Positions 18,454 to 27,428 of a DNA stretch of 64,000 bases are shown here, in pieces. Each line of letters begins with the position of its first letter. Position 1 is the stretch's first letter. A program made the translations under genes and the position numbers. The stretch is from positions 2,215,784 to 2,279,783 of the forward strand of contig NZ_DS999411.1 of NCBI RefSeq assembly GCF_000158175.1. The letters run 5' to 3'. A model generated the notes under the pieces. It searched no databases and had not been told where the DNA came from. It saw only the letters and a list, made by a program, of their open reading frames with translations. Origin of the DNA: Luminiphilus syltensis NOR5-1B (lineage in GTDB: Bacteria; Pseudomonadota; Gammaproteobacteria; Pseudomonadales; Halieaceae).

Positions 18454-18792
18454 TCATTCGGCGAGATCTACCTGCTTTTCATCGCTAGACTCGGCAAAGT
18501 TCTGAATACGAACCTCACCATCGGGAAATCGGGCAATGATGTCGAGCTCTCCACCCATAGCCCTAATATGGTTCCGTAACGTTGACAGGTACATATCAGT
18601 GCGTTTTTCCATCTTCGCAACGGCTGGTTGTTGGACGTGAAGTACCTCAGCCAACGTTTTTTGAGAAAGTCCCCGGGCCAGCCGGAGCTCATGCAGAGGC
18701 ATGTCTTGCAACATAGCTTGAGCTTTAACCTCTGACTGCGTCCGCGCCTCGACGGACATAGCTGCCCGAAGTTTTGAAAATTTCTTAGCCAT
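18454..18792 (-). CDS. higA: XRE-family antitoxin (HigA/NadS-type)
   Basis: A 112-residue protein with an N-terminal helical region and a central helix-turn-helix (ELRLARGLSQKTLAEVLHVQQPAVAKMEKRTD, about 36-67), followed by LRNHIRAMGGELDIIARFPDGE. This C-terminal pattern is typical of HigA-like antitoxins, which bind the cognate RelE/HigB toxin and repress the operon. I use the ATG at 18792; it overlaps the toxin stop codon by eight bases, so the toxin gene comes first, as in hig operons. The probable binding site is the long palindrome at 19157-19194. Confidence 0.85.
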   Translation of the reverse strand: MAKKFSKLRAAMSVEARTQSEVKAQAMLQDMPLHELRLARGLSQKTLAEVLHVQQPAVAKMEKRTDMYLSTLRNHIRAMGGELDIIARFPDGEVRIQNFAESSDEKQVDLAE

Positions 18793-19150
18793 CAATCAAG
18801 CCCTCACGTTTCAACTCGTTCAAATGTTCGTCATAAAGCCTATCGGCTACCGGTATGTTCTCTTCATACCACTGATCGTCGCCGGTCTTGTCGCCACCCA
18901 GGAGCAAAATAGCGGCCCGTCTTGGATCAAAGGCATACAGCGTTCGGTAAGGGCGACCTTCATGCTGGGTGCGAAGCTCTCTCAGATGGGTGTGCTTTGA
19001 GCCATTGATGCCACTGCTATGTGGAAACGGCAGTTGCGGGCCTCGTTCTTCCAAGAGCTGTACAGTTGCTGCAACAGAAATCTGCTCTTCTTCAGTGAGG
19101 ATCGACCACCACGCTTCGAATTCATCCGTGTATTCAACTTCCCAGCCCAG
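18785..19150 (-). CDS. higB: RelE/HigB (Gp49-like) toxin with no standard start codon
   Basis: HigB-type toxins are ribosome-dependent mRNA endonucleases. The frame reads WEVEYTDEFEAWWSILTEEE, then LLEERGPQLPFPHSSGI, HLRELRTQHEGRPYR, YAFDPRRAAILLLGGDKT and LYDEHLNELKREGL, the full-length family pattern. The N-terminal WEVEYTDEF lies where homologs have their start, but no ATG, GTG or TTG precedes it in frame nearby. The first candidate is CTG at 19150. An ATG at 19158 is out of frame by a tandem (CCCAG)2 at 19141-19150; with one copy, the product would begin MSAWEVEY. A TTG at 19054 would lose the first third of the domain. So it is either a CTG-initiated or a frameshifted gene. Confidence 0.65.
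   Translation of the reverse strand: MGWEVEYTDEFEAWWSILTEEEQISVAATVQLLEERGPQLPFPHSSGINGSKHTHLRELRTQHEGRPYRTLYAFDPRRAAILLLGGDKTGDDQWYEENIPVADRLYDEHLNELKREGLIDG
19141..19150. repeat. Tandem CCCAG duplication at the toxin start
   Basis: The plus strand reads CCCAGCCCAG, two exact copies of a five-base unit, at the point where the toxin frame would need to join the ATG at 19158. Removing one copy restores an open frame from that ATG into the conserved toxin sequence. A duplication of this kind can arise by slippage, which makes it a candidate inactivating mutation. Confidence 0.6.
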
Positions 19151-19156
19151 GCAGAC

Positions 19157-19194
19157 ATAATTCCATAAAAGGAATATTCCGTCAATGGAATTAT
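19157..19194. promoter_or_regulatory. 38-base palindromic operator of the toxin-antitoxin operon
   Basis: Outer arms ATAATTCCAT (19157-19166) and ATGGAATTAT (19185-19194) are exact reverse complements. A perfect inner palindrome GGAATATTCC (19171-19180) sits at the centre, with four-base spacers on each side. Its position just upstream of the toxin coding start and its two-fold symmetry fit a double HigA-type operator. On the minus strand, TTGACG (19185-19180) and AATTAT (19162-19157), 17 bases apart, could be a promoter inside the operator; that would start transcription close to 19150. Confidence 0.6.
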
Positions 19195-19433
19195 TTTGAA
19201 AGAATGAAACCGAGCGTGGGTAAGCTTAAATGGCGGGTTTGGATATTTTTGTATCCCCCGTTCGCTTTGAACCGTTGAACGACCACTAAATGACAGATTC
19301 GCCAAAGCACTTCGCGATGCTTTATGGCGTCTTCTAGTCTGATTCCAATCCTTTGCGATTAGTAAAGAGTGGACTTCCCCTCCACCAAGTGATGCAAACG
19401 CAAACGGCGTCGGCTCGGTCACGGCGAGCTAGG

Positions 19434-20720
19434 CTACCGGCTACGAAGCCCGAGCAGTTCGTGCGGGGTGGCGTACAGCAACTCTGCGCCGTCCTCGGTG
19501 ATGATATAGACGTCTTCCATGTGGCAGGGGCCGAACTCGCTGCCGAAATGGAGCATGTCGATACTGATCACCATGCCTTCTTCGAGGGTAAAGCCCTTCG
19601 CACCCTCGCGCCCCTGGTTGGGGAAGGGCAGGGGGAACTCGAGCGGCTGGTGGCCTATACCGTGGGCAATCACCAGTAGCTTCTCCGGAGCAGAGACGCC
19701 CCGCTTGGTGAGCGCCTCACGCCCGAGGGCAGGTAATACGCCGGTGTGGTTTCCGGGCCGTACCTGCGCCACGACTTCCTCATAGGCGCCACGGACCTGG
19801 TCATGAAGACGCTGGAAGTCTGGGGTTGGATTACCGATCACGGCGGTCCGGTTAATATCGATCCACAGCCCTTTCCAGATGCCCTGGGTTTCGAGAATCA
19901 CAATCTGACCCTCTTGCAGCGGACCTTCGTGGGGGGTGCGGAAAAGTTCCGGTATGAACTGATCGTCGAAGGAACCCCCGAACAGCATGGCGCCTTCGTC
20001 CACTGGCCGGATGTCGTTGCGGATCATGAATTCAGCCACCCGGTACGACACTTCGTCCCAGCTTACCCCGTGCTCCAGAAGCCCGGCAGCGTATTGGATA
20101 CAGGCATCCGCGAGTTTTCCGAGCTGTCGAAAACGTTCGTGTTCCGGAGGCGTCTTGACGATTCGTGCAGCCATTATGGGATTGAGTGCATCCACCACGG
20201 AAACGCCGCTCACCCTGTGGGCGACCGACTGCCCCACGCGAAGATCGTCGAAACCGACGTTGCCGATAAGTCCGAACTGCTCCAGCGCCCGCGCAAGGGC
20301 CGCAATAACATCGTCTTCAGACGGACCGAGCACCCGCTCGGCATAAAACGCGGTCGAGGCCGTCTCTAGCGCGCCGGGGCTGGCGTGGGGGTCTATCGCT
20401 CTGGCCGTCTCGCAGAAATCGAGAAGCTCAAAGGGCACCACCCGATCCACGCGCAGCTCTGAACCCCGGGTCTCGGAGACAGCCAGGAGGCCCACCATCG
20501 CTTCCGGTACACAGAGCAGCAGTGGGTCTTCAGCACGGGCACTCACCACTACCGCCGACATCGGCTCCACTTGCATCCAGCGCTCGAGCGTCGATTCGTA
20601 GCCGCTGGCGTAGAGAACGTTTTGCGGGCTGGAAAGCACCATCGCCGACAGGCCGTGTTCGGCCATTTGCGCGCGGAGCCGCACGATCCGTGGGTCCGCC
20701 GCTGCCATAAATTCAGTCAT
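19434..20720 (-). CDS. M24-family (Xaa-Pro aminopeptidase/prolidase-like) hydrolase
   Basis: A pita-bread-fold protein, 428 residues from the ATG at 20720, which has AAGG at a good distance; ATGs at 20729 and 20708 are alternatives. The N-terminal creatinase-type domain (about 10-150) is followed by the catalytic domain. The expected metal ligands are Asp, Asp, His, Glu, Glu. Aligning motifs by eye gives E277 (ILETQG), D288 (WIDINRT), H357 (HGIGH), D388 (VISIDM) and E402 (HMEDVY). So the first Asp is Glu and the fourth ligand Glu is Asp. Charge is kept, but the geometry must differ, so activity as a classical aminopeptidase is uncertain. No neighbour on this strand suggests an operon. Confidence 0.8.
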   Translation of the reverse strand: MTEFMAAADPRIVRLRAQMAEHGLSAMVLSSPQNVLYASGYESTLERWMQVEPMSAVVVSARAEDPLLLCVPEAMVGLLAVSETRGSELRVDRVVPFELLDFCETARAIDPHASPGALETASTAFYAERVLGPSEDDVIAALARALEQFGLIGNVGFDDLRVGQSVAHRVSGVSVVDALNPIMAARIVKTPPEHERFRQLGKLADACIQYAAGLLEHGVSWDEVSYRVAEFMIRNDIRPVDEGAMLFGGSFDDQFIPELFRTPHEGPLQEGQIVILETQGIWKGLWIDINRTAVIGNPTPDFQRLHDQVRGAYEEVVAQVRPGNHTGVLPALGREALTKRGVSAPEKLLVIAHGIGHQPLEFPLPFPNQGREGAKGFTLEEGMVISIDMLHFGSEFGPCHMEDVYIITEDGAELLYATPHELLGLRSR

Positions 20721-21005
20721 CGTCACCATCCTTGTTGTCAGACAATTTCAGACGCTAATTGACCCGTCAGCGCAACTCGCTGGCACAGGCCTCAATACTC
20801 ACGCCCAAGTATAGGACAGGTAAACAGCTTGAGAGTAGATTTCCCGACTGCTGCCGATTCAGTCCGGCAAGTCCTGCGATGAAATCTGCCGGCTCTAGAG
20901 GCGACTAGATTAGTCCACCCCAAAACTCACATTATGCAGCGTATTCATAACCATCTGAGAAAATGAGGTAGAAGCCTGCTTAAATGCAGAAAAGATAGCG
21001 TTACG

Positions 21006-21926
21006 TTACGTTTCCGAGCGGCGTATTACGGCAAGCTGGTTTTTGAAGGCAGCCACTAATTGCGCATAGCAATCGGGTAATTCTGCGCCAGCGAGATGCA
21101 CAAAATACATATGCGCCATTCCCCGCAAACGTTCGACCTTCAGCTCAACAATATCAGGATGTTCTTTTTTTACCGCGCGCCAGTTGAGATCGGGGACCAC
21201 TACTATTTGGTTGGTCTTTGAAATCACTGGAAGCAATTGCAGTGGATCGGGCATTACTGACCCGGGCACATTGCGCTGAAACAATTCCAGCGACTCAACG
21301 GAAGTCAGTGACCTCCAGGTATCGATTGCCGATGGAAAGCCAAGAACCGGGTAATGGATAAGATCTTCCAATGTTATTGCAGATCGCAGCAATATCGGAT
21401 GATCCTTGTGCGCAAGCGCAACAATGGTGTCATTATAAAGCGGAGTAAATTCAAACCGGTCGTCATTAGGTGGACTGGCAAAACCACCGATGAACATATC
21501 GATTTCCCGATTGATGAGCTTACCTTCACAGGAAGTCCAAAAGGCCACCTCAAAGCGTGGCACGAGATCTCGATGTTCAGTGCATATCTCGGCCAGCGTG
21601 TCCTTGAGAAATAAACTGGCGACTGCCGGTCCAATGCCAAACCGCAGTACCCCTTGTGCACCCTGCGCGATCGCGTCTATGTCAAAGGTCAGCGCTTCCA
21701 ACTCGTTCAGTAGGATCGATACCCGCCGAATTGCTGCTATACCTGAGCGAGTGGGAACCAAGGCCCCCCTACGGCGAATGAATAGCTGCGTGCCCAGCTT
21801 ACGTTCGATACCACTGAGCGACTTGCTAATGGCGGGGGCAGAAATCCCGCCTCTGGCGGCGGCGTCTGCGACGGAAGTCGCTTGTGCTAGCAGGCGCAAG
21901 TGTCGTAACTCATTGATACTCAGCAC
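21006..21926 (-). CDS. LysR-family transcriptional regulator
   Basis: A 306-residue regulator with an N-terminal winged helix-turn-helix (INELRHLRLLAQATSVADAAARGGISAPAISKSLSGIERKLGTQLFIRRRG, described here by position about 3-53) and a C-terminal periplasmic-binding-protein-like effector domain (about 90-300). The start is GTG at 21926 with GGGGAAA upstream. It is divergent from the TonB receptor at 22140 with a 213-base shared promoter region. The classical LysR arrangement makes the block starting at 22140 its most likely target. The inducer is unknown; the effector domain gives no clue by eye. Confidence 0.9.
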   Translation of the reverse strand: MLSINELRHLRLLAQATSVADAAARGGISAPAISKSLSGIERKLGTQLFIRRRGALVPTRSGIAAIRRVSILLNELEALTFDIDAIAQGAQGVLRFGIGPAVASLFLKDTLAEICTEHRDLVPRFEVAFWTSCEGKLINREIDMFIGGFASPPNDDRFEFTPLYNDTIVALAHKDHPILLRSAITLEDLIHYPVLGFPSAIDTWRSLTSVESLELFQRNVPGSVMPDPLQLLPVISKTNQIVVVPDLNWRAVKKEHPDIVELKVERLRGMAHMYFVHLAGAELPDCYAQLVAAFKNQLAVIRRSET

Positions 21927-22139
21927 AATATTTCCCCTTGATTAGGGTCAGCCTACACGTTCCGGGACCGGAGGGGTATCAGGGCCCTAACCGCTATTTT
22001 TTCGGAACCTCAGGTTATCCATGTCGTTATCGATTGAAAATAGGTTAATAGTAAACAACTTGGATTGTTTTTTAGCTCACGTTGACTGAATCTGTGCCTC
22101 GCGGGGTCGATAAATATAACTAACAAAGGAAGCGATACG

Positions 22140-24386
22140 ATGTCTGAACGTCTTCGGGGTTCCATCTGTTTTACAGCACGCAATGGCCTGGTGGCCGCCG
22201 TGGCTATGGCCGTTTCAATGCAGGCGAGTGCACAACTTGAGGAAGTTGTGGTGACCGCGCAAAAACGCTCTGAGAGCATGCAGGACGTCCCCATCGCGAT
22301 GGCGGCCTTCACTTCGGAAAGCATGCAGGACATGGGCATCACCAGCTCTCAGGACTTGCAGGTGGCGGTGCCGGCATTGGTATTTCCAAGCTTGGGCAGT
22401 CTTGGCCAGGTCTATTTGCGTGGTGTTGGAACCCGATTCACCCTGAATGGTCTCGACCCCAGCGTTGCCACCTATGTCGGTGAGCGATACTCACCGCGAG
22501 GGAGCGGCGCTATTTTCTCTCTCGGCCCCGACGTGGATCGTGTGGAGGTGCTGAAGGGTCCTCAGGGAGTCTTGTTTGGGCGTAACGCCACCGGCGGCGC
22601 CATTCGCGTCATCAAAAAAGACGTTACCGATGTGCTGGAAGGGGAATTCCAGGCAAGCGTAGGTAATTACGACTACTACAAGGTTGGCGGCACCGTGAAC
22701 ATCCCGATATCCGATACCTTGGGTATCCGACTCTCCGGACAAACCGAAAAACGCGATGGATTGCGCAAGAACATCGCAGCCGGCCAGATGACCTATCTGG
22801 GACCGATCCCGGACCGCCATGACGAACTCGACCGCACTCAGTTCAATGCACATTTGGCGTGGACCCCCACGGATCGTCTTAGTGCCAACTTGTACGTTGA
22901 TTACTGGACCCAGGACGAACTCCAGGGTTCGACCTACGTGCTCGGACCACCGGAATTGAATCGGGGCATTCTCTTTGGCGGGCTCGTTGAGGGCTTGAGC
23001 CACGACACGACCTCTACTGACGCTATCCAGCCCAACGACGGCGATCAAATTGCCAGCGAACTGAATCTACGCTACTCGTTTGACTCGGTGGATTTGGTGT
23101 CAGTGACCACCTATGCCGATTTTGACACTCGCTGGAACAGTGAGGGGGATGGTAGCAGCGCGCAGATCTTTGACCCGGCGTCGGCATTCGACGCGTCAAA
23201 AACCTATTCTCAAGAACTTCGCCTCGAATCTACCGGTGATGGGCCTTTCTCCTGGACACTGGGTGGCTTTTACTACGATGACGAACACAGTCAGGAATTT
23301 ATTTTCTGGACGAACGATTTCGCCGTGCTCAATGAGGCCTCCCAGGGCGACCAAACCGTAGACACCACCTCCTGGGCGGCGTTTGGCCACGTGCGCTGGG
23401 ATATGACCGAACGGCTCGCGGTTACAGCCGGCGTGCGCTACTCCTACGACGAGCGGGATGTTGTCATGCAAGAAACGTCGCGGACACAGTTCGCAAACCG
23501 TACGCTTGCCGCACCTATTTTACCGTTTAGTTATAAAGGCGATTGGAGCGAAACTACGCCGCAGTTCACTGTTGAGTACAACTTCGACGAAACCATGGTA
23601 TATGCCACCTATTCCTCGGGTTACAAAAGCGGTGGCGTCAATTACCCGATATACAGCACCCCCGAGGGCATTGAGCCGGAAATGCTCGATATGTTCGAGA
23701 TTGGAATGAAGGGTGACTACCTCGATAACACGCTTCGACTAAACGCATCGTTGTTCTACTATGATTACACCGACTTACAGGTCCAGCGCCCCGCATCCTC
23801 AGGTGCGGGAACCACGGTTGAAAACGCCGCCGATGCAGAGATCACCGGCCTTGATCTGGATGCCACGTGGGCTCCTACCGCCGATTTCACCCTGCGCGTT
23901 GGCTTGAGCGCACTGGACTCCGAATACTCGGATTACACCGCTATTGTTCAGTTCTCCCGGGCCGTACTGGATGGCACCATCAACACCGACAACCCCACAC
24001 CGGGGGCTGCAGGTCAGGAGGTTGATGTTTCAGGTCGAAGCCTTCTAAAGGCGCCTGAGCTGTCTTATTTTGCAACCGTCAACTACGACTTCCATCTAGG
24101 CTCGGGTGTAATTCCGGTCTCTCTGACCTACTCCTACAAAGACGATACCATTTTCGACTTTGGCGACGACCCGGTGTTTGGTCCTTACCTGACCCAGGAT
24201 GGCTACGGACTGCTGAGCGGGCGTATTTCCTACGAACCTGCCGAGGGCAACTGGTCAGTGGGTGTCTGGGGTCGCAATTTAACGGACGAGGAATACCTCA
24301 GCGAAATAGCGGCCAATGCACAGGGCCTACGCGGTGCGCCTGCAGAGCCGCGCACTGTCGGTATTGATGCACGCTATAGCTTCTGA
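22140..24386 (+). CDS. TonB-dependent outer-membrane receptor 1
   Basis: A 748-residue active-transport receptor. A signal peptide (about 1-31) leads to the TonB-box region LEEVVVTAQKR, the plug domain (about 45-160, ending RVEVLKGPQGVLFGRNATGGAIRV) and a 22-strand beta-barrel closing in a terminal phenylalanine (DARYSF). The architecture is that of the catch-all receptors common in Sphingomonadales and marine gammaproteobacteria, which import siderophores or organic substrates. It opens a same-strand block with DUF3604, parvulin, HupE/UreJ, SDR and Rieske genes, which argues for an organic or metal-linked substrate handled by those genes. The likely regulator is the divergent LysR protein. 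Confidence 0.93.
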   Translation: MSERLRGSICFTARNGLVAAVAMAVSMQASAQLEEVVVTAQKRSESMQDVPIAMAAFTSESMQDMGITSSQDLQVAVPALVFPSLGSLGQVYLRGVGTRFTLNGLDPSVATYVGERYSPRGSGAIFSLGPDVDRVEVLKGPQGVLFGRNATGGAIRVIKKDVTDVLEGEFQASVGNYDYYKVGGTVNIPISDTLGIRLSGQTEKRDGLRKNIAAGQMTYLGPIPDRHDELDRTQFNAHLAWTPTDRLSANLYVDYWTQDELQGSTYVLGPPELNRGILFGGLVEGLSHDTTSTDAIQPNDGDQIASELNLRYSFDSVDLVSVTTYADFDTRWNSEGDGSSAQIFDPASAFDASKTYSQELRLESTGDGPFSWTLGGFYYDDEHSQEFIFWTNDFAVLNEASQGDQTVDTTSWAAFGHVRWDMTERLAVTAGVRYSYDERDVVMQETSRTQFANRTLAAPILPFSYKGDWSETTPQFTVEYNFDETMVYATYSSGYKSGGVNYPIYSTPEGIEPEMLDMFEIGMKGDYLDNTLRLNASLFYYDYTDLQVQRPASSGAGTTVENAADAEITGLDLDATWAPTADFTLRVGLSALDSEYSDYTAIVQFSRAVLDGTINTDNPTPGAAGQEVDVSGRSLLKAPELSYFATVNYDFHLGSGVIPVSLTYSYKDDTIFDFGDDPVFGPYLTQDGYGLLSGRISYEPAEGNWSVGVWGRNLTDEEYLSEIAANAQGLRGAPAEPRTVGIDARYSF

Positions 24387-24398
24387 GGTCTAGACAGG

Positions 24399-24422
24399 GG
24401 CAGGGGGGCAAATACCCCTGCC
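24399..24422 (+). terminator. Stem-loop after the TonB receptor gene
   Basis: GGCAGGGG (24399-24406) pairs perfectly with CCCCTGCC (24415-24422) across an eight-base loop, 12 bases after the receptor stop. There is no T-run behind it, so it is not a standard intrinsic terminator. It may trim or stabilise the receptor mRNA and lower expression of the downstream genes. Confidence 0.4.
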
Positions 24423-24524
24423 ACCCACCACCAAAAATAAAATGAGGTCCTTGTATTTCAGTTTAAAAACTGGAGCTTGACCCCGCAGGTTAAACCTGTG
24501 GCCTCTACAAGCAGAGAGTGTGGT

Positions 24525-26408
24525 ATGAAGACATTAAAGAGCAGGTTCGCAGGTAGCCCGGGTGCCGCCCACCTATCATTTGCGCTGGGGATGGCTATGG
24601 TGGTCGGGGCAGCGTCTGCGATAGCTGACGATGCCGAAAAGGTGCCTTACTCCCCGCCCCTGAGAGACCACGCTACCCAGCTCCTCTGGGGAGATACGCA
24701 TTTGCACAGCAGCCGGTCTGCCGATGCCTATACTACTGGTGTACGCATAACCCCAAGCCAGGCTTACGAATTCGCACGGGGTGGCTCTGCGATTGCGGAC
24801 AACGGCGTACCGCTGAAGCTCAAGCGTCCGCTCGACTTCCTGTTACTTAGCGACCATTCCGATTACCTCGGCATCTACCCCATGCTTGATGCTTCCGATC
24901 CTCGACTGAAAAACTGGAAGGTTGGGCAGCGTTGGGCGGCTTATTTACGTGACAACGAGCATGTTAAATTGGGAAGTGAGTTCGCAGCCGCGATACAGCA
25001 ATCCGACCCGGCCGATGACGTTCCCCTCGAGACCGCCAGGAGCATCTGGTCTGACGTTGCTGCGCTGGCTGATCGTTACAACGATCCGGGTGTTTTTACC
25101 GCCCTTATTGGCTATGAGTGGACTTCGATGATAACGGGCGACAACCTGCATCGAGTCATCATGTATCGCGATGGTGCTGAGAAGGCCAGTCAGGTGCTTC
25201 CATTCACAGCGAGGGACAGCACTGATCCGGAAGATCTTTGGCGGGCTCTGGAGGAGTATGAGTCGATCACCGGAGGCGAGGTGCTGGCTATTGCCCATAA
25301 TGGCAACGTTAGCAATGGGCGGATGTTTTCACCCAAGACAGTATCGGGGGATCCTCTTGACGCTGCCTACGCCAAGATGCGCAGCCGCTGGGAGCCGGTT
25401 TATGAAGTGACGCAGGTCAAAGGGGATGGCGAGGCGCATCCGATCCTGTCTCCCAGTGATGAATTCGCTGACTTCGAGACGTGGGACCAGGGCAATATAA
25501 TGCTGAGCGTTGATAAAGAGCCCTGGATGCTCCAGTACGAATACGCGCGCCCGGCGTTAAAAGAAGGTCTGCGTCATGAAGCCGAGCTGGGGACCAACCC
25601 GTTCAAGTTTGGGCTTATTGGCAGTACCGATTTCCATACTGGCTTCTCGACGCCCGAGGAAAATAATTTTTTCGGAAAATTCGTTGAAACCAACCCCTCT
25701 CCAGATCGCATCAATAACCCGATGGCCGGCCAGCTTCAGGAGGGGTGGAAGTTGGGAGCCTCTGGGCTTGCGGCTGTCTGGGCGAGCGAAAATACACGGG
25801 ACGCTATTTTTGAAGCCATGAAACGTCGTGAGGTTTATGCCACGACCGGTCCTCGTATACAGGTACGCTTTTTCGGCGGTTGGGATTTCGAGGCTGCAGA
25901 CATCGACCGGTCTGATTACGTTCGGATTGGTTACGAGGCTGGCGTACCAATGGGCGGGGATCTGATCGGTGGAGAGGGTAACGAGGCGCCGAGCTTTCTC
26001 ATCGCCGCAAGCCGGGACCCGGATGGAGCAAACCTAGATCGAGTGCAGGTCATCAAGGGTTGGCTGGAGGACAACGGCGAGACCCGTGAGCGTATCTACG
26101 ATGTTGCTCTGTCTGACGGACGAGAGGTGAATGTCGAAACCGGGCAAGTGCCACCGGTCGGTAACACAGTAAATATGCTCCAGCCGAGCTACAGCAACGC
26201 CATCGGTGATCCCGAGCTAGCCACGGTGTGGCGGGACCCGGATTTTGAGCCGGATCAACGCGCCTTTTATTACCTGCGGGTATTGCAGATACCCACGCCT
26301 CGATGGACGGCTTATGACGCTGGGTATTTTGACGTCCAGATGCCAGACGGTATTCCCATGGTGGTGCAGGACAGGGCCTATACCTCCCCAATTTGGTACA
26401 CACCGTAG
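24525..26408 (+). CDS. Exported DUF3604-family PHP-like metal-dependent protein
   Basis: A 627-residue protein with an N-terminal signal (hydrophobic core LSFALGMAMVVGAASAIA, about 17-34). The rest is one DUF3604 domain. It shows PHP/amidohydrolase-like metal motifs in order: WGDTHLHSS (H-x-H), LLLSDHSDYLG, AIAHNGNVSNG and GSTDFHTGFS. This suggests a metal-dependent hydrolase in the periplasm, but no member has a settled reaction that I know of. The ATG at 24525 begins the signal directly with AGAGAGTG upstream; a TTG at 24477 is open but unlikely. It follows the TonB receptor and precedes a membrane-anchored peptidyl-prolyl isomerase. Confidence 0.85.
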   Translation: MKTLKSRFAGSPGAAHLSFALGMAMVVGAASAIADDAEKVPYSPPLRDHATQLLWGDTHLHSSRSADAYTTGVRITPSQAYEFARGGSAIADNGVPLKLKRPLDFLLLSDHSDYLGIYPMLDASDPRLKNWKVGQRWAAYLRDNEHVKLGSEFAAAIQQSDPADDVPLETARSIWSDVAALADRYNDPGVFTALIGYEWTSMITGDNLHRVIMYRDGAEKASQVLPFTARDSTDPEDLWRALEEYESITGGEVLAIAHNGNVSNGRMFSPKTVSGDPLDAAYAKMRSRWEPVYEVTQVKGDGEAHPILSPSDEFADFETWDQGNIMLSVDKEPWMLQYEYARPALKEGLRHEAELGTNPFKFGLIGSTDFHTGFSTPEENNFFGKFVETNPSPDRINNPMAGQLQEGWKLGASGLAAVWASENTRDAIFEAMKRREVYATTGPRIQVRFFGGWDFEAADIDRSDYVRIGYEAGVPMGGDLIGGEGNEAPSFLIAASRDPDGANLDRVQVIKGWLEDNGETRERIYDVALSDGREVNVETGQVPPVGNTVNMLQPSYSNAIGDPELATVWRDPDFEPDQRAFYYLRVLQIPTPRWTAYDAGYFDVQMPDGIPMVVQDRAYTSPIWYTP

Positions 26409-26493
26409 TATTTAAAAAAACGGACCGGGCAGTGCAGACAACCGATCCGATAACAAACCGTTGGGTAATTCCGGTGGATGTTGAACACTGAAA

Positions 26494-27426
26494 ATGACTC
26501 TAATGACCCTGGTAACCTCCTGTATAAGACAGCCACTGGTGCATTTTCTCATCATGGGTGCGTTTCTGTTTGTCTTTTACCTGGCTATCACTGATGACGA
26601 GGCCAGTGAAGACGGTCACCGCATCGTTGTCGATGAGCCGACGCTACTCAGATTTCTCCAATACCGTAGCAAGTCCTTCGATCCCAATATGGCGGCGCAA
26701 AAACTGTCGGCTCTTAACATGTCGAAGCGCGAGCAACTGCTAATGCAGCTGGTACGGGAAGAGGCGCTTTACCGAGAGGCGGGGCGATTGGGTTTGCACA
26801 GAGACGACTATGTAATCAAGCAGCGTATGGTGCAGAAAGTCGAGTACCTTGCTCGGGGATTCGGCGAGGCGGAGCAGTTGATCGATCGGAATGCTGTGGC
26901 GACCTACTATGTGGAAAATATAAGCCGTTATGAGGAGCCCTCTATTGCGACCTTCGCACATGTGTTTGTCCGCGGGCTGGATGACAATGCACGGCAGCGA
27001 ATAAAAGGACTGCAACAAGCGCTCAGTCGTGAGGATATAGCGTTTTCGTCGGCGATGGGGCGTGGCGATCGTTTTGTCTACCACGCCAATTACGTCGAAC
27101 GTAGCCGGGATATGATTGATTCGCACTTCGGTGAACGCTTCGGCGCCAAGCTCTTCGAAATGTCTCCTGACCAGAAACGATGGCAGGGTCCTGTTGCTTC
27201 GGACCACGGCTACCACTTGGTCATGCTCTTTAAGCGAGATCCGGCTAGCGTTCCCAGCCTTGACAGCATTTATCCCCGCGTTGCTGAAGATGCCAGAAGG
27301 GTGGCACTTGATCAACAGACTGAGCAGGCATTGACTGATATCGTCAGTAATTATGAAGTCACGTTCGAAGGTCTGCCGTGGGCGGAAACGCTGGCCTGGC
27401 AAACGTCAGATAGTGACGCAGGATAG
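26494..27426 (+). CDS. Membrane-anchored parvulin-type peptidyl-prolyl isomerase
   Basis: A 310-residue protein with one N-terminal membrane helix (FLIMGAFLFVFYLAITD, about 19-35), a helical SurA/PrsA-like segment (about 60-140) and a parvulin domain (about 140-260) with FAHVFV and the closing DHGYHLVMLF. It should face the periplasm and help fold exported proteins. Its gene lies between the DUF3604 gene and a HupE/UreJ-like gene and its stop codon overlaps the latter's possible GTG. The tight link suggests a dedicated folding factor for one of these neighbours, most plausibly the exported DUF3604 enzyme; that is inference. Confidence 0.82.
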   Translation: MTLMTLVTSCIRQPLVHFLIMGAFLFVFYLAITDDEASEDGHRIVVDEPTLLRFLQYRSKSFDPNMAAQKLSALNMSKREQLLMQLVREEALYREAGRLGLHRDDYVIKQRMVQKVEYLARGFGEAEQLIDRNAVATYYVENISRYEEPSIATFAHVFVRGLDDNARQRIKGLQQALSREDIAFSSAMGRGDRFVYHANYVERSRDMIDSHFGERFGAKLFEMSPDQKRWQGPVASDHGYHLVMLFKRDPASVPSLDSIYPRVAEDARRVALDQQTEQALTDIVSNYEVTFEGLPWAETLAWQTSDSDAG

Positions 27427-27428
27427 TG

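Noticed and set aside
18982-19422. A 146-codon minus-strand frame overlapping the toxin 5' region
   Set aside because: It runs in another frame than the conserved toxin sequence, has no family features, and its C-terminal part is only the out-of-frame reading from the toxin region.
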